DNA of 64,000 nucleotides from Symsagittifera roscoffensis (lineage: Eukaryota > Xenacoelomorpha > Acoela > Convolutidae): positions 67,754,025-67,818,024 of the forward strand of contig NC_087064.1 of assembly GCF_963678635.1 (NCBI RefSeq). Direction: 5' to 3'. Position 1 is the first letter of the stretch. Each line of letters starts with the position of its first letter. A model generated the notes under the pieces. That model was not told the DNA's origin and searched no databases. It saw only the letters and a program-made list of their open reading frames with translations. The position numbers and the translations under genes were made by a program. Below, one piece after another: positions 9,836 to 20,123 of this stretch.

Positions 9836-12451
9836 CGTGGGCTAAAAAAATTATTATTTTGAGACTGAAAAGCGGTGGTATGGGGTTGTTTTATAATTTG
9901 TTCATATGTATTTTCATCTAGTGAATGGTGTGTCATTATATGTTGAATGGGACTTTGTGATATGGTTGGTCTAAAATTTGGATTATGTGTTATTGCTAAA
10001 TTTGGAAAATTTCGTGGGACTAGGGATAATGGATGGTTATGTGGTAGGGGAGGTAACTGTGGTGCTGTGGGCGTTATTTCTACATTGTTATGTTCTTCGT
10101 CATATGTGTTCTGTCTTGTTGCTATTTTTGTGTTGTATTCTTTTATTTGTGCGTCTAAAAGGATTTTGTTTATTGATGATGAAAAAATTCCAAAAAATCC
10201 TGCAAATAGTATGCGTGCTACACTTGCTTGTCTATTTACTTGTGTGTGTATAGCGCATGTATTATAGATTCCTTTTAAAAGCGAAAAAAGAAATCCTATA
10301 AAGTTAAACATTGCGTATAAAATAGTTAATTTTTCTAAGATGTAATAGGGCCATCCTAGAAAATCAAGAATTTCATTTTTGAGTGTAACAAAGCTAAAAA
10401 TATTTATAGGTGAAATATCCTGTGGTCTATATTTTTCACCGTTTAGATATATATAGTCTTTAATGTCTTTAAAATATCCGCTATAGTCTTGTGTATAAAT
10501 ATCTGCAAATCCTGCGGTTTCGGCAAGTTTGCGTAAGTTTTGGTCAATTGATTGTCTTTGTATAGTGTCCATTTGTGTTAATAATTCTTGGAATTGTTGT
10601 GTTCTAATGTGATGTTGGATATCGGATTTTGAATATATTCCGATTGATTGTAGGTCAATATTTGGGTTTCGAGTAATAGCTCATATGCTTTCAGGTGAAA
10701 ATTTTTTGAGTGATTGCATTAATGTGGGATATGGGGTAAGAAGGTAATATTTATCTTCATCAGGGTTCAGTTGAACTACATTGTGGCTATTTTCTGATCC
10801 ACATGGGACTGCGGTATCCCAGAAATAGGTTCGTCTTGAAAGTGTGTCAACGAAATGTACTTTATTCTTATAAAAGATAGGGATTCTTTTATAGCATCGT
10901 TTATCTTCAAAAACATATAGTGGTGATACTTTTTTGGTACAGGTATAAAACCATAAAATTTTTCCTTCGTAGTCTAAAAAATTTGATCTATTTCCTGATA
11001 GTAAATATCCTGCGTAGGGTATTTTTAATACTGCTAGTGCAAGTGATTGTAGGATTTGTGTCCTTTCTAATTCGCATAGTTGGTGAAGTGCCTCTAATTC
11101 AGCGAGTGACATTTCTTGAAAAATGCGGCTAATTGTGTAGTCTAATTTCATATCTAGGTGAATATCATAGTGGATATTACCGAAATATGTACTATTCATT
11201 AGTGATAGTTCTTGTAAACGTGTGCTTCTAGTGTCATGGGGTTTTAGATGTCCACCAGGTTGACTTTTACTTTTTTGAAAATTTACTGGTATATATGATG
11301 TTCCTTCGTTTATAGGGTGACTTGTGGCGTATGGGTCGATTTTTACTTTTCCAGTGGTCATGTCGAATCCTTTTTCGTATTCAACTAATATTTCGGAGTA
11401 TTGTGTTTTGTGAAGTGGATTTCTGTATTTACATGCAAGTTCTGTTTCTTGATATATTTGAAAACGTGTCAATTTATTTTCTATATTGTGTATGTTTCTA
11501 AAATTTGAACTTTGTTTTCGTGATGGATTTACTTGTTCATATGGAATTGATTGTATAAAAAATTTTTCGTGAAATTTTATCATACGAGCGTGTATTTTTG
11601 CTACTTGAAATGTTGTACATGTGTCTTCGGGGAACCAAACAATTGTTGCTTGTGTTCGTGTTGTAGGGTCACAATAGCCTTGATCGTTTTTACAAGGTAA
11701 TCTGATTCCTTGATAGATCATGGTGTTGTCAGATAAATCGCGTGTGAGTTGTATTTTTTCGAGTTGTATTTTCCAATCCAAAAACATGATTTCTTGATAT
11801 CCTTTATTTTTTGTGTCTGCTTTGCAGTTTGATGGGTCATTTATACCAATGTGTGGTATCCAGTGTTTATCGTGTATGTCATAAGTTAATCTTCCGTGTG
11901 CGCCGTTGTAGGGGTATTTTTCATCTAATTTTATATGTCCTTGATATCTTTCAAGTTCTGCTTGATGTACAGAATCTGCAAAAACTTGGAAATATACTAA
12001 TTTTCTATCTGTGTTTTTATTTCTTGTGATGTTTAGTCTGAGTAACTCGTTTTTACAATCTTCGGGATTGAGATGTAAAAGTCGTTCGATATTACTCTGG
12101 TAGAATGATTCGTGGTCAAGTCGGTTTTTATTTCCATTTGAGACTTGTGAACAATGTACTTTCTTTTCAGAAAATGTTGCTGTGAATTTAAATCCTATAA
12201 CTGTTGTTGCTCGGGCTTTTGAATAAAGTGTCGCTATTACATTTGTTGTTTCTATAGCTTGTGGTTCTCTTTCGCATTGTGATACTTGATTTATTGCATA
12301 TTTGTGTAGTGTTTTTTTGTTCATTTTCTTCACAATCGTAATGTGTTACTAATAAATCTTGGGGTCCTGTGCGGGGGGAAGGGTTTATGTTCTGATTGGA
12401 GATTACTAGAAAAAAGAGTTGGAGAAAAATTAATATTTTTAGAATATACAT
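9832..12451 (-). pseudogene. env: Envelope-like gene, copy A (frameshifted)
   Basis: This is the downstream copy of the duplicated envelope block. It opens at ATG 12449-12451 with a hydrophobic signal-peptide-like start, then shifts frame near 12310 where the coding-strand A-run is two bases shorter than in copy B. The main surface part runs to an in-frame TGA at 10681-10683. The same frame reopens at once and runs to 9832, carrying two hydrophobic segments at about 10190-10340 and a Pro/His-rich tail. The role, inferred from position and topology, is a membrane glycoprotein of the retroelement. It ends in ATGA, shared with the ORF-X start. Several Asn-linked glycosylation sequons and many cysteines fit a surface protein. 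No homology to a named Env family can be proven by eye. Confidence 0.65.
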
Positions 12452-12826
12452 GTGTATGATAATCCTGAGTATGGGTTATAAAATGTGATGTAACCAATTG
12501 TCTTTTTGGTATATCTGTCGTATTTGTATATTACTTCAGTTGTTATAAATGGTGGTGGTAGTGATTGAGCTGATATATTTGGTGGGTTTAATGGGTAGGG
12601 ATGTTGAGTAATGTTGTTTAGTTTAACCGTGATTTCAAATTTTAATTGTAGACTATTTTGTTGGAGTATTTGGATGTTATGATCACGAATGTCTTCGTGG
12701 ATGTCTTGTCTATATTGTAGTCTATTGAGTGCCCAGTTGTGGAGTCTGTTACTTTCTGGGTGTTGTCCAAATAATGGTGGAGGTGCTGTGAATGTATTCC
12801 AGTCTAGTCTTAAAGGAATATTTGTT
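9868..12826 (-). repeat. Envelope-block tandem duplication, unit 1
   Basis: This unit matches 12831-15791 almost base for base at an offset of 2,961 at its left end, rising to 2,965 at its right end. The differences I see are two 2-base homopolymer length changes and a few substitutions. The unit spans the end of ORF3, the whole surface part of envelope and most of its membrane part and tail. Confidence 0.9.
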
Positions 12827-13272
12827 TGAAAAGCGGTGGTATGGGGTTGTTTTATAATTTGTTCATATGTATTTTCATCTAGTGAATGGTGTGTCATTAT
12901 ATGTTGAATGGGACTTTGTGATATGGTTGGTCTAAAATTTGGATTATGTGTTATTGCTAAATTTCGAAAATTTCGTGGGACTAGGGATAATGGATGGTTA
13001 TGTGGTAGGGGAGGTAACTGTGGTGCTGTGGGCGTTATTTCTACATTGTTATGTTCTTCGTCATATGTGTTCTGTCTTGTTGCTATTTTTGTGTTGTATT
13101 CTTTTATTTGTGCGTCTAAAAGGATTTTGTTTATTGATGATGAAAAAATTCCAAAAAATCCTGCAAATAGTATGCGTGCTACACTTGCTTGTCTATTTAC
13201 TTGTGTGTGTATAGCGCATGTATTATAGATTCCTTTTAAAAGCGAAAAAAGAAATCCTATAAAGTTAAACAT
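12439..13272 (-). CDS. Fusion ORF: envelope tail joined to ORF3 end at the duplication junction
   Basis: A 277-aa frame begins in the membrane segments of envelope copy B, runs through its Pro/His-rich tail, crosses the duplication junction at about 12826-12832, and continues in frame into the last about 125 codons of ORF3. It stops at 12439-12441, 13 bases into the overlap with the ATG of copy A. The chimera was created by the duplication, not selected as a gene, and the frame being kept may be luck. Two hydrophobic segments near its start would make it a membrane protein if expressed. Confidence 0.6.
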   Translation of the reverse strand: MFNFIGFLFSLLKGIYNTCAIHTQVNRQASVARILFAGFFGIFSSSINKILLDAQIKEYNTKIATRQNTYDEEHNNVEITPTAPQLPPLPHNHPLSLVPRNFRNLAITHNPNFRPTISQSPIQHIMTHHSLDENTYEQIIKQPHTTAFQTNIPLRLDWNTFTAPPPLFGQHPESNRLHNWALNRLQYRQDIHEDIRDHNIQILQQNSLQLKFEITVKLNNITQHPYPLNPPNISAQSLPPPFITTEVIYKYDRYTKKTIGYITFYNPYSGLSYTCIF

Positions 13273-15791
13273 TGCGTATAAAATAGTTAATTTTTCTAAG
13301 ATGTAATAGGGCCATCCTAGAAAATCAAGAATTTCATTTTTGAGTGTAACAAAGCTAAAAAAATATTTATAGGTGAAATATCCTGTGGTCTATATTTTTC
13401 ACCGTTTAGATATATATAGTCTTTAATGTCTTTAAAATATCCGCTACAGTCTTGTGTATAAATATCTGCAAATCCTGCGGTTTCGGCAAGTTTGCGTAAG
13501 TTTTGGTCAATTGATTGTCTTTGTATAGTGTCCATTTGTGTTAATAATTCTTGGAATTGTTGTGTTCTAATGTGATGTTGGATATCGGATTTTGAATATA
13601 TTCCGATTGATTGTAGGTCAATATTTGGGTTTCGAGTAATAGCTCATATGCTTTCAGGTGAAAATTTTTTGAGTGATTGCATTAATGTGGGATATGGGGT
13701 AAGAAGGTAATATTTATCTTCATCAGGGTTCAGTTGAACTACATTGTGGCTATTTTCTGATCCACATGGGACTGCGGTATCCCAGAAATAGGTTCGTCTT
13801 GAAAGTGTGTCAACGAAATGTACTTTATTCTTATAAAAGATAGGGATTCTTTTATAGCATCGTTTATCTTCAAAAACATATAGTGGTGATACTTTTTTGG
13901 TACAGGTATAAAACCATAAAATTTTTCCTTCGTAGTCTAAAAAATTTGATCTATTTCCTGATAGTAAATATCCTGCGTAGGGTATTTTTAATACTGCTAG
14001 TGCAAGTGATTGTAGGATTTGTGTCCTTTCTAATTCGCATAGTTGGTGAAGTGCCTCTAATTCAGCGAGTGACATTTCTTGAAAAATGCGGCTAATTGTG
14101 TAGTCTAATTTCATATCTAGGTGAATATCATAGTGGATATTACCGAAATATGTACTATTCATTAGTGATAGTTCTTGTAAACGTGTGCTTCTAGTGTCAT
14201 GGGGTTTTAGATGTCCACCAGGTTGACTTTTACTTTTTTGAAAATTTACTGGTATATATGATGTTCCTTCGTTTATAGGGTGACTTGTGGCGTATGGGTC
14301 GATTTTTACTTTTCCAGTGGTCATGTCGAATTTTTTTTCGTATTCAACTAATATTTCGGAGTATTGTGTTTTGTGAAGTGGATTTCTGTATTTACATGCA
14401 AGTTCTGTTTCTTGATATATTTGAAAACGTGTCAATTTATTTTCTATATTGTGTATGTTTCTAAAATTTGAACTTTGTTTTCGTGATGGATTTACTTGTT
14501 CATATGGAATTGATTGTATAAAAAATTTTTCGTGAAATTTTATCATACGAGCGTGTATTTTTGCTACTTGAAATGTTGTACATGTGTCTTCGGGGAACCA
14601 AACAATTGTTGCTTGTGTTCGTGTTGTAGGGTCACAATAGCCTTGATCGTTTTTACAAGGTAATCTGATTCCTTGATAGATCATGGTGTTGTCAGATAAA
14701 TCGCGTGTGAGTTGTATTTTTTCGAGTTGTATTTTCCAATCCAAAAACATGATTTCTTGATATCCTTTATTTTTTGTGTCTGCTTTGCAGTTTGATGGGT
14801 CATTTATACCAATGTGTGGTATCCAGTGTTTATCGTGTATGTCATAAGTTAATCTTCCGTGTGCGCCGTTGTAGGGGTATTTTTCATCTAATTTTATATG
14901 TCCTTGATATCTTTCAAGTTCTGCTTGATGTACAGAATCTGCAAAAACTTGGAAATATACTAATTTTCTATCTGTGTTTTTATTTCTTGTGATGTTTAGT
15001 CTGAGTAACTCGTTTTTACAATCTTCGGGATTGAGATGTAAAAGTCGTTCGATATTACTCTGGTAGAATGATTCGTGGTCAAGTCGGTTTTTATTTCCAT
15101 TTGAGACTTGTGAACAATGTACTTTCTTTTCAGAAAATGTTGCTGTGAATTTAAATCCTATAACTGTTGTTGCTCGGGCTTTTGAATAAAGTGTCGCTAT
15201 TACATTTGTTGTTTCTATAGCTTGTGGTTCTCTTTCGCATTGTGATACTTGATTTATTGCATATTTGTGTAGTGTTTTTTTTTGTTCATTTTCTTCACAA
15301 TCGTAATGTGTTACTAATAAATCTTGGGGTCCTGTGCGGGGGGAAGGGTTTATGTTCTGATTGGAGATTACTAGAAAAAAGAGTTGGAGAAAAATTAATA
15401 TTTTTAGAATATACATGTGTATGATAATCCTGAGTATGGGTTATAAAATGTGATGTAACCAATTGTCTTTTTGGTATATCTGTCGTATTTGTATATTACT
15501 TCAGTTGTTATAAATGGTGGTGGTAGTGATTGAGCTGATATATTTGGTGGGTTTAATGGGTAGGGATGTTGAGTAATGTTGTTTAGTTTAACCGTGATTT
15601 CAAATTTTAATTGTAGACTATTTTGTTGGAGTATTTGGATGTTATGATCACGAATGTCTTCGTGGATGTCTTGTCTATATTGTAGTCTATTGAGTGCCCA
15701 GTTGTGGAGTCTGTTACTTTCTGGGTGTTGTCCAAATAATGGTGGAGGTGCTGTGAATGTATTCCAGTCTAGTCTTAAAGGAATATTTGTT
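12831..15791 (-). repeat. Envelope-block tandem duplication, unit 2
   Basis: Second unit of the same duplication. The junction sequence 'ttgtttgaaaagcgg' combines the right edge seen at 15791 ('ttgttgatg') with the left edge seen at 9868 ('actgaaaagcgg'), leaving only 3-4 bases of microhomology. This suggests template switching or end joining rather than recombination between long repeats. Confidence 0.9.
13317..15416 (-). pseudogene. env: Envelope-like gene, copy B (surface part intact, membrane part frameshifted)
   Basis: ATG at 15414-15416 gives a 590-aa frame with a hydrophobic start (residues about 3-18) fitting a signal peptide, then a cysteine-containing ectodomain-like sequence with N-glycosylation sequons, up to TGA at 13644-13646. 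The frame continues after the TGA to about 13317, where the run of A on + (near 13358-13364) is two longer than in copy A and shifts the frame before the membrane segments. I see no obvious furin-type cleavage site. The start overlaps the end of ORF3 by 13 bases. The TGA is shared with copy A, so it predates the duplication and may be a true readthrough or stop site. Confidence 0.65.
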
Positions 15792-16186
15792 GATGATTGT
15801 TCTCGATATCTAGCGTCGAGGTTATTTGGGAAATTTAAGTTAAAAGGCGTTGGTGAAATCTGACTTATTGATGGTGTTGATGGTAGTGATAATGTTTCTG
15901 GTAGTGATGAGGATGTTGTTGTATCCGTAGAAATATCTATTGGATCATTGATTAGATTTGGTTCACCTTGTGTGAATGAATGTGTTGTCCAATATGGTAG
16001 TCGTGATGTTTGATTTGCGGGGTTAAAGGGATTTTCACGTATTTGTTCAGATGTTGGTGTTGAACCTAAGTAATCTGAGGGTAGGCTTGAGGTGCTACGT
16101 TGTGAAAGAAGCGTAGGGGTTTCTGGTAATATACCAATGGGGTTTTCTGGAGTACTTTGTGATGGGGATTGAGGTATAACTTGGTT
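15404..16186 (-). CDS. ORF3, Pro/Ser/Thr-rich frame without ATG, ahead of envelope
   Basis: 260 open codons between a TAA at 16187-16189 and the TAA at 15404-15406, with no ATG in the first part. The first about 150 codons are Ser/Pro/Thr-rich. The last part is more structured, with 'LRLDWNTFTAPPP' and a hydrophobic, charged stretch. The end overlaps the envelope start by 13 bases in another frame. The lack of ATG suggests expression from a spliced subgenomic RNA or by frameshift from upstream; an AG at about 16181 could be an acceptor. Function unknown. Confidence 0.5.
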   Translation of the reverse strand, partial: NQVIPQSPSQSTPENPIGILPETPTLLSQRSTSSLPSDYLGSTPTSEQIRENPFNPANQTSRLPYWTTHSFTQGEPNLINDPIDISTDTTTSSSLPETLSLPSTPSISQISPTPFNLNFPNNLDARYREQSSTNIPLRLDWNTFTAPPPLFGQHPESNRLHNWALNRLQYRQDIHEDIRDHNIQILQQNSLQLKFEITVKLNNITQHPYPLNPPNISAQSLPPPFITTEVIYKYDRYTKKTIGYITFYNPYSGLSYTCIF

Positions 16187-16779
16187 TTATGACAAGTGGG
16201 TTGAGTTTTGTGAAAAATTGTTGGGGGCGAATTTTATGGTGATCGGGAGGTCTTCTTTGTCTTTATTTTTATTTGTCAAGTTATCTGGGGTATTTTTGAG
16301 ATTTTTATACTTTAGGCTAATTAAAATGGTCGTTCTTTTACTTTAGGCTAATTTAACATATTTGTTTGGGGGGTATTTGAGATCGGAGTTGGGGAAATAT
16401 TGTTGATCTTTGGGTTATTAGATAAGGGAGGGTTATGATATTATGGTGATATTTATTTTAGTTGTCAAGTTGGAGTGGTTTGCTTATTTTTGACCTGGAG
16501 ATCGCAAAGTTATAGTTATAGATATGCCTGGAGTTTAATATCGTTCGTCTAGTTGGTTTGTGTTAGAGTTAGAGAAGGTGACGGATTGGATGAATCCTAT
16601 TGGCTAATTTTGAACTAGAATTGTCGCTTGTTTGTCAGCATGTTATTTTGAAAAAGGAAAGTTCAAAATATTTCAGAGGTGCAAAAATTATTAAATATAA
16701 AATTAAAGCTGTTTTTGAAATTCGACTTTCTTTAATATTTTAGATTGTGGAATGAATGTTTTATAGTTTTTCTAAGTCG
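16187..16779 (-). other. Noncoding gap between integrase remnant and ORF3
   Basis: About 590 bp without a long frame on either strand. It holds two copies of 'actttaggctaatt' at about 16308-16352. A splice acceptor for ORF3/envelope RNA would be expected here, but I cannot choose one. Confidence 0.4.
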
Positions 16780-17547
16780 TTATGACTCTCTATGTTCTGA
16801 TTTGTCGATTTGTTCTTGGGGTATTATTTTTTCTGTCAATTTTCTATTTTTTCTTTCTTTTTGAGGTATATTTTGATCTAGCTTTTTTGTATTGTTTTTC
16901 GTTATAGTTGATTTTTTATTTTGGTTCTCGAGATGAATGTCATATTGTTCCTTTGTTTTATTCTCCGTGTGTGGGTTATTTTGAATAACTTTTAAACCTG
17001 TGAACGAATATAATTGAGTTAGTTCGCGTAGTGCGTATTCTTTTGGGTAATAAGGTAATAGGTTGTTTCGATGTTGAACAATTTCTTTTTTGTCTAAGTC
17101 GGTGATTTTATATGTGACATCAGTGGGTTTAGCAATTATTTGGTATGGTCCTTTACGAAGGGATTGTAATTTTTTAGAGATTCCTTTTTGAGTGTTAAAA
17201 TTGGGTATTAAAACAAATGTTCCAATTTTTAAATCGGAGGCTGGTGTAAAGCGTGAATTTATTTGTTCATTAATGTTTTGCCTTTGTAACAACTTTTTTG
17301 TTACTTTTTGGTAAATTTCATTGTGCTTTTTATCGCCGTTTAAAATCCATTCGGTGTGTGTACCGGAGGCTAATTTAAGGATTTGTGGGTGATGAAAATG
17401 ATCTTCATCGTGTGTATGTAAAGGTAAGTTATAACAAATTGAGTCTTTATTCGGTTGACAATAACTTTGTGCATTTTTATGAGAGTTTGCTGTAAACATA
17501 ATTGGTTTGCGTGGCTTTTGATTAAAAACCATTTCATATGGTGACAT
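16780..17547 (-). pseudogene. pol: Integrase carboxy-terminal remnant
   Basis: The frame begins at the end of an integrase catalytic domain (the TTTVGMSPYEMVF block, which continues a few codons upstream of the ATG at 17547). It then carries a GPY/F-type module (KGPYQIIAKPTDVTYKI) and a basic Lys-rich tail. The zinc-binding amino domain and the D,D-35-E core are missing. This frame lies +1 relative to the RT-RNase H frame, which ends at 17550. The break is therefore a deletion joining the middle of RNase H's end to the end of the integrase core. Without the core no strand transfer is possible. Confidence 0.8.
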
Positions 17548-17549
17548 TC

Positions 17550-20123
17550 CTACAGTTGTTGTAAGTTTGGGAATTTCATTAGAATTAGTTGAAATCTATA
17601 AACCCGGTGATTTGGGTTGGATTTTTGTGTAAAGAGAAAGATGATTGGTTTGTGATCTGTAAATAGAACTGTTGGATGTTTTGATCCAAGTATCAGAAAT
17701 TCATATTCTGTTAGTGTATATATTATAGCTGTACATTCTCTCATTAGAGTTGAGAGTCGTAGCTCTGCTTGAGTGAATAATCGAGAATTTGCTGATATAA
17801 GGTTCATTTTGTTTGTACCATTGTGTGATTGTAATAATGCTGCGCCGATGCCAAAATTCGAAGCATCGCACATTGCATAGAATGGTTGATTTGGATCTGG
17901 AATTGTATTCGAAATTTGTTCAGTTAAGAGTTTTTTAATTTCTTCAAATCGTGCTTGATGTTCTGTGTTCCATTCAAAATTATTTTGTTGTCTAAGTATA
18001 TTATAGAATGGTCTTAGGTATAATTGCATTTTATAGACATATTTGCTTAAAAAATTTAACATTCCAAGGAATTCTTGGATTTTCTTTTTGTTTGTTGGTG
18101 GTTGGAGCTTTTGAATAGCATCAATGCGTGATTTTAATGGAGTGATTGTTTTTCTTTCTACATTGTGTCCTAAGAATTTAACTCGTGTTAAAAAGAAGTG
18201 TGATTTATCGGGGGCGGCCTTCAGATTTTCGTTCTGAAGTATTTTGTGATAGTGTTCTAAAACTTTGAACATTTCTTCTTTTGTCTGTGATTGCATAAAA
18301 ACATCGTCTAAATAGGTGATTGCGTTTTTCTTGAGTATTAGTGGTCTAAAAATTTTGCTCATAAAAGCTGAAAATGCTGCTGGTCCTATGGATATTCCAT
18401 AGAATAGGCGGTTGAATTCATATTGCTGATTTCCAATAACAAATTGTGTTAAGCGTCGCGATTTTTCATCTAGTGGCATTTGGTTATATGCACTATTCAT
18501 ATCTGCGGTTGTAAAGTATTTTCCGTTTATTTTTGTTAAAATAACTTGTATTGGTTCAATAGGCCAATTGCATTTTGATTCGTCTATTAGTGAATTAAGG
18601 TATCTAGCGTCTAGAACTATTTTCAATGATTCTCCTTTTGCTAGGATGATAACAGGGTTTATAAATGTGTTACCTTTTGGTTGTTCTTCTTTAATTACCG
18701 GTGAGATAATATTGTATTGTTCTAAAATATCGAGTAATCTGTTTACTTTATCATGTAAGTGAATTGGTACTTTAGTTGCTCTTTGTTTTTTGAAAACTGC
18801 GTCAGGTTTTAATGGCAGATGTAGTGATGAACTGATTTTGCCAACATCAAATTTGGATGTTGCATAAACTGATGAATATTTTATTAGCTGTTTGGCTAAT
18901 TTATCAAATTCGTCTTGTGTTATTTGTGAATGTTGGAAGTTAAACATTGTTAAAAATTTCTGTTGATTCTCTGTATAGTTATTTATGTTGAATGTAGGTT
19001 TGAAATATGGGGTTTTTGTGAAATAATCTATATTTCTTTTTTCATTACTTATTATATTATTTATGGATAATTCTTCATTAAGAATTGTTGATTGACAAAT
19101 ATCTAATAATTGGAGTATATTATTTAAGCGGTATGCTTTTTCGTGTATTGGTGATATCGTAGCGTTGGTTTCGCAATAGCCTAAAAGTCCTAAAGGTAAT
19201 GTTACTTGATAGGGTGTTTTGTTGTATACATGTAGAGAAATAATATCTGAATTCGAGTTTTTCAAATATTTTATGGATGAAATTGTGATTTTGAAAAACT
19301 TATGGATAGGTTTGAATTCAAAATCTGACATATAGAGTTGTTGTTTATTTTGTTTTTTATCATATTGGTGAACTTGTTTTATTGAAAAATTATGTATGTT
19401 TCCTGATAGTGGTTTCAGGTGTTTTCTTTGTTGATTATATATTGGATAAAATTTTGAAAAGAATGGTGGTTGTTTATTTAATCTTTGAAAAAATGTTAGG
19501 GATGTGTCTTTTGTTTTTGTGTATTTATCTTTGATTAGTATTTTACTATTCAAAATATTGATTGTTGGTATATATTTAGAGATAAATGGTATTCCAATGA
19601 TATTGTGTTTAATATCAGTGATATGAAATATTTGTTTAAATGGTTTATTTAAAATTTTATTCTGCTCTATTGTTCTTGTGGGAAGAAGAAATAATTGAAT
19701 TTTTCCATAGTTTACCAATGTTGATCCTTGTTCTGTTGTTAGTTTACTGGAGGTTTCAAGAGGCGTTAGTTTTGGGTGTAATGTTCTTATCTCATTCCAT
19801 GTGGGAATGTTTATTATGTTTGATTCTGCTCCTGAATCAATTAAAAAATCAACTTCAAGATCTGGTGGTTGAAATTCTTTGTTTCTTGGACTTTCTAAAA
19901 GAAATGGTATCGTCCAAATTTTTTCTTTGGGTTGTTCTTTTTGTATATTTTGGTAAATGTGATTCGTATTTAAGCTTATTATTTTGTCATTTTCGTTGGG
20001 TTTACTTACCGTGTTAATTTCGTTTATGTCTTGTGCAGTTTGTGTAGAATTGATGGGTTCAATGTAATAATTGTGAAGGATCGATTGTTCGGGTAATTCT
20101 GGTTTCGGTTGTTTGAATAACTT
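17550..20123 (-). CDS. pol: Pol: aspartic protease, reverse transcriptase, RNase H
   Basis: An 857-codon frame with no required ATG, overlapping gag by 100 bases in the -1 frame, so a gag-pol -1 shift is expected. Protease active site DSGAE lies at residue 96 (FLIDSGAESNIINIPTW). RT runs about residues 430-690, with the palm motif YLDD at residue 604 (18303-18314), 'TTADMNSAYNQMP', and 'FYGISIGPAAFSAFM'. RNase H starts near residue 740 with 'MCDASNFGIGAALL' and 'FTDHKP'. The frame stops at 17550-17552, shortly after 'NHRVYRFQ', where the integrase-region deletion begins. Catalytic residues of protease and RT look intact, so both enzymes may still work. No canonical slippery heptamer is visible in the overlap. 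Confidence 0.9.
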   Translation of the reverse strand, partial: KLFKQPKPELPEQSILHNYYIEPINSTQTAQDINEINTVSKPNENDKIISLNTNHIYQNIQKEQPKEKIWTIPFLLESPRNKEFQPPDLEVDFLIDSGAESNIINIPTWNEIRTLHPKLTPLETSSKLTTEQGSTLVNYGKIQLFLLPTRTIEQNKILNKPFKQIFHITDIKHNIIGIPFISKYIPTINILNSKILIKDKYTKTKDTSLTFFQRLNKQPPFFSKFYPIYNQQRKHLKPLSGNIHNFSIKQVHQYDKKQNKQQLYMSDFEFKPIHKFFKITISSIKYLKNSNSDIISLHVYNKTPYQVTLPLGLLGYCETNATISPIHEKAYRLNNILQLLDICQSTILNEELSINNIISNEKRNIDYFTKTPYFKPTFNINNYTENQQKFLTMFNFQHSQITQDEFDKLAKQLIKYSSVYATSKFDVGKISSSLHLPLKPDAVFKKQRATKVPIHLHDKVNRLLDILEQYNIISPVIKEEQPKGNTFINPVIILAKGESLKIVLDARYLNSLIDESKCNWPIEPIQVILTKINGKYFTTADMNSAYNQMPLDEKSRRLTQFVIGNQQYEFNRLFYGISIGPAAFSAFMSKIFRPLILKKNAITYLDDVFMQSQTKEEMFKVLEHYHKILQNENLKAAPDKSHFFLTRVKFLGHNVERKTITPLKSRIDAIQKLQPPTNKKKIQEFLGMLNFLSKYVYKMQLYLRPFYNILRQQNNFEWNTEHQARFEEIKKLLTEQISNTIPDPNQPFYAMCDASNFGIGAALLQSHNGTNKMNLISANSRLFTQAELRLSTLMRECTAIIYTLTEYEFLILGSKHPTVLFTDHKPIIFLFTQKSNPNHRVYRFQLILMKFPNLQQL

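Noticed and set aside
10681-10683. Selenocysteine as the reading of the envelope TGA
   Set aside because: I see no selenoprotein motif, and a SECIS element cannot be judged by eye here; stop or simple readthrough is likelier.
20024-20123. Canonical slippery heptamer for the gag-pol shift
   Set aside because: No X-XXY-YYZ sequence in the right frame was found in the overlap, although the frame relation is -1.
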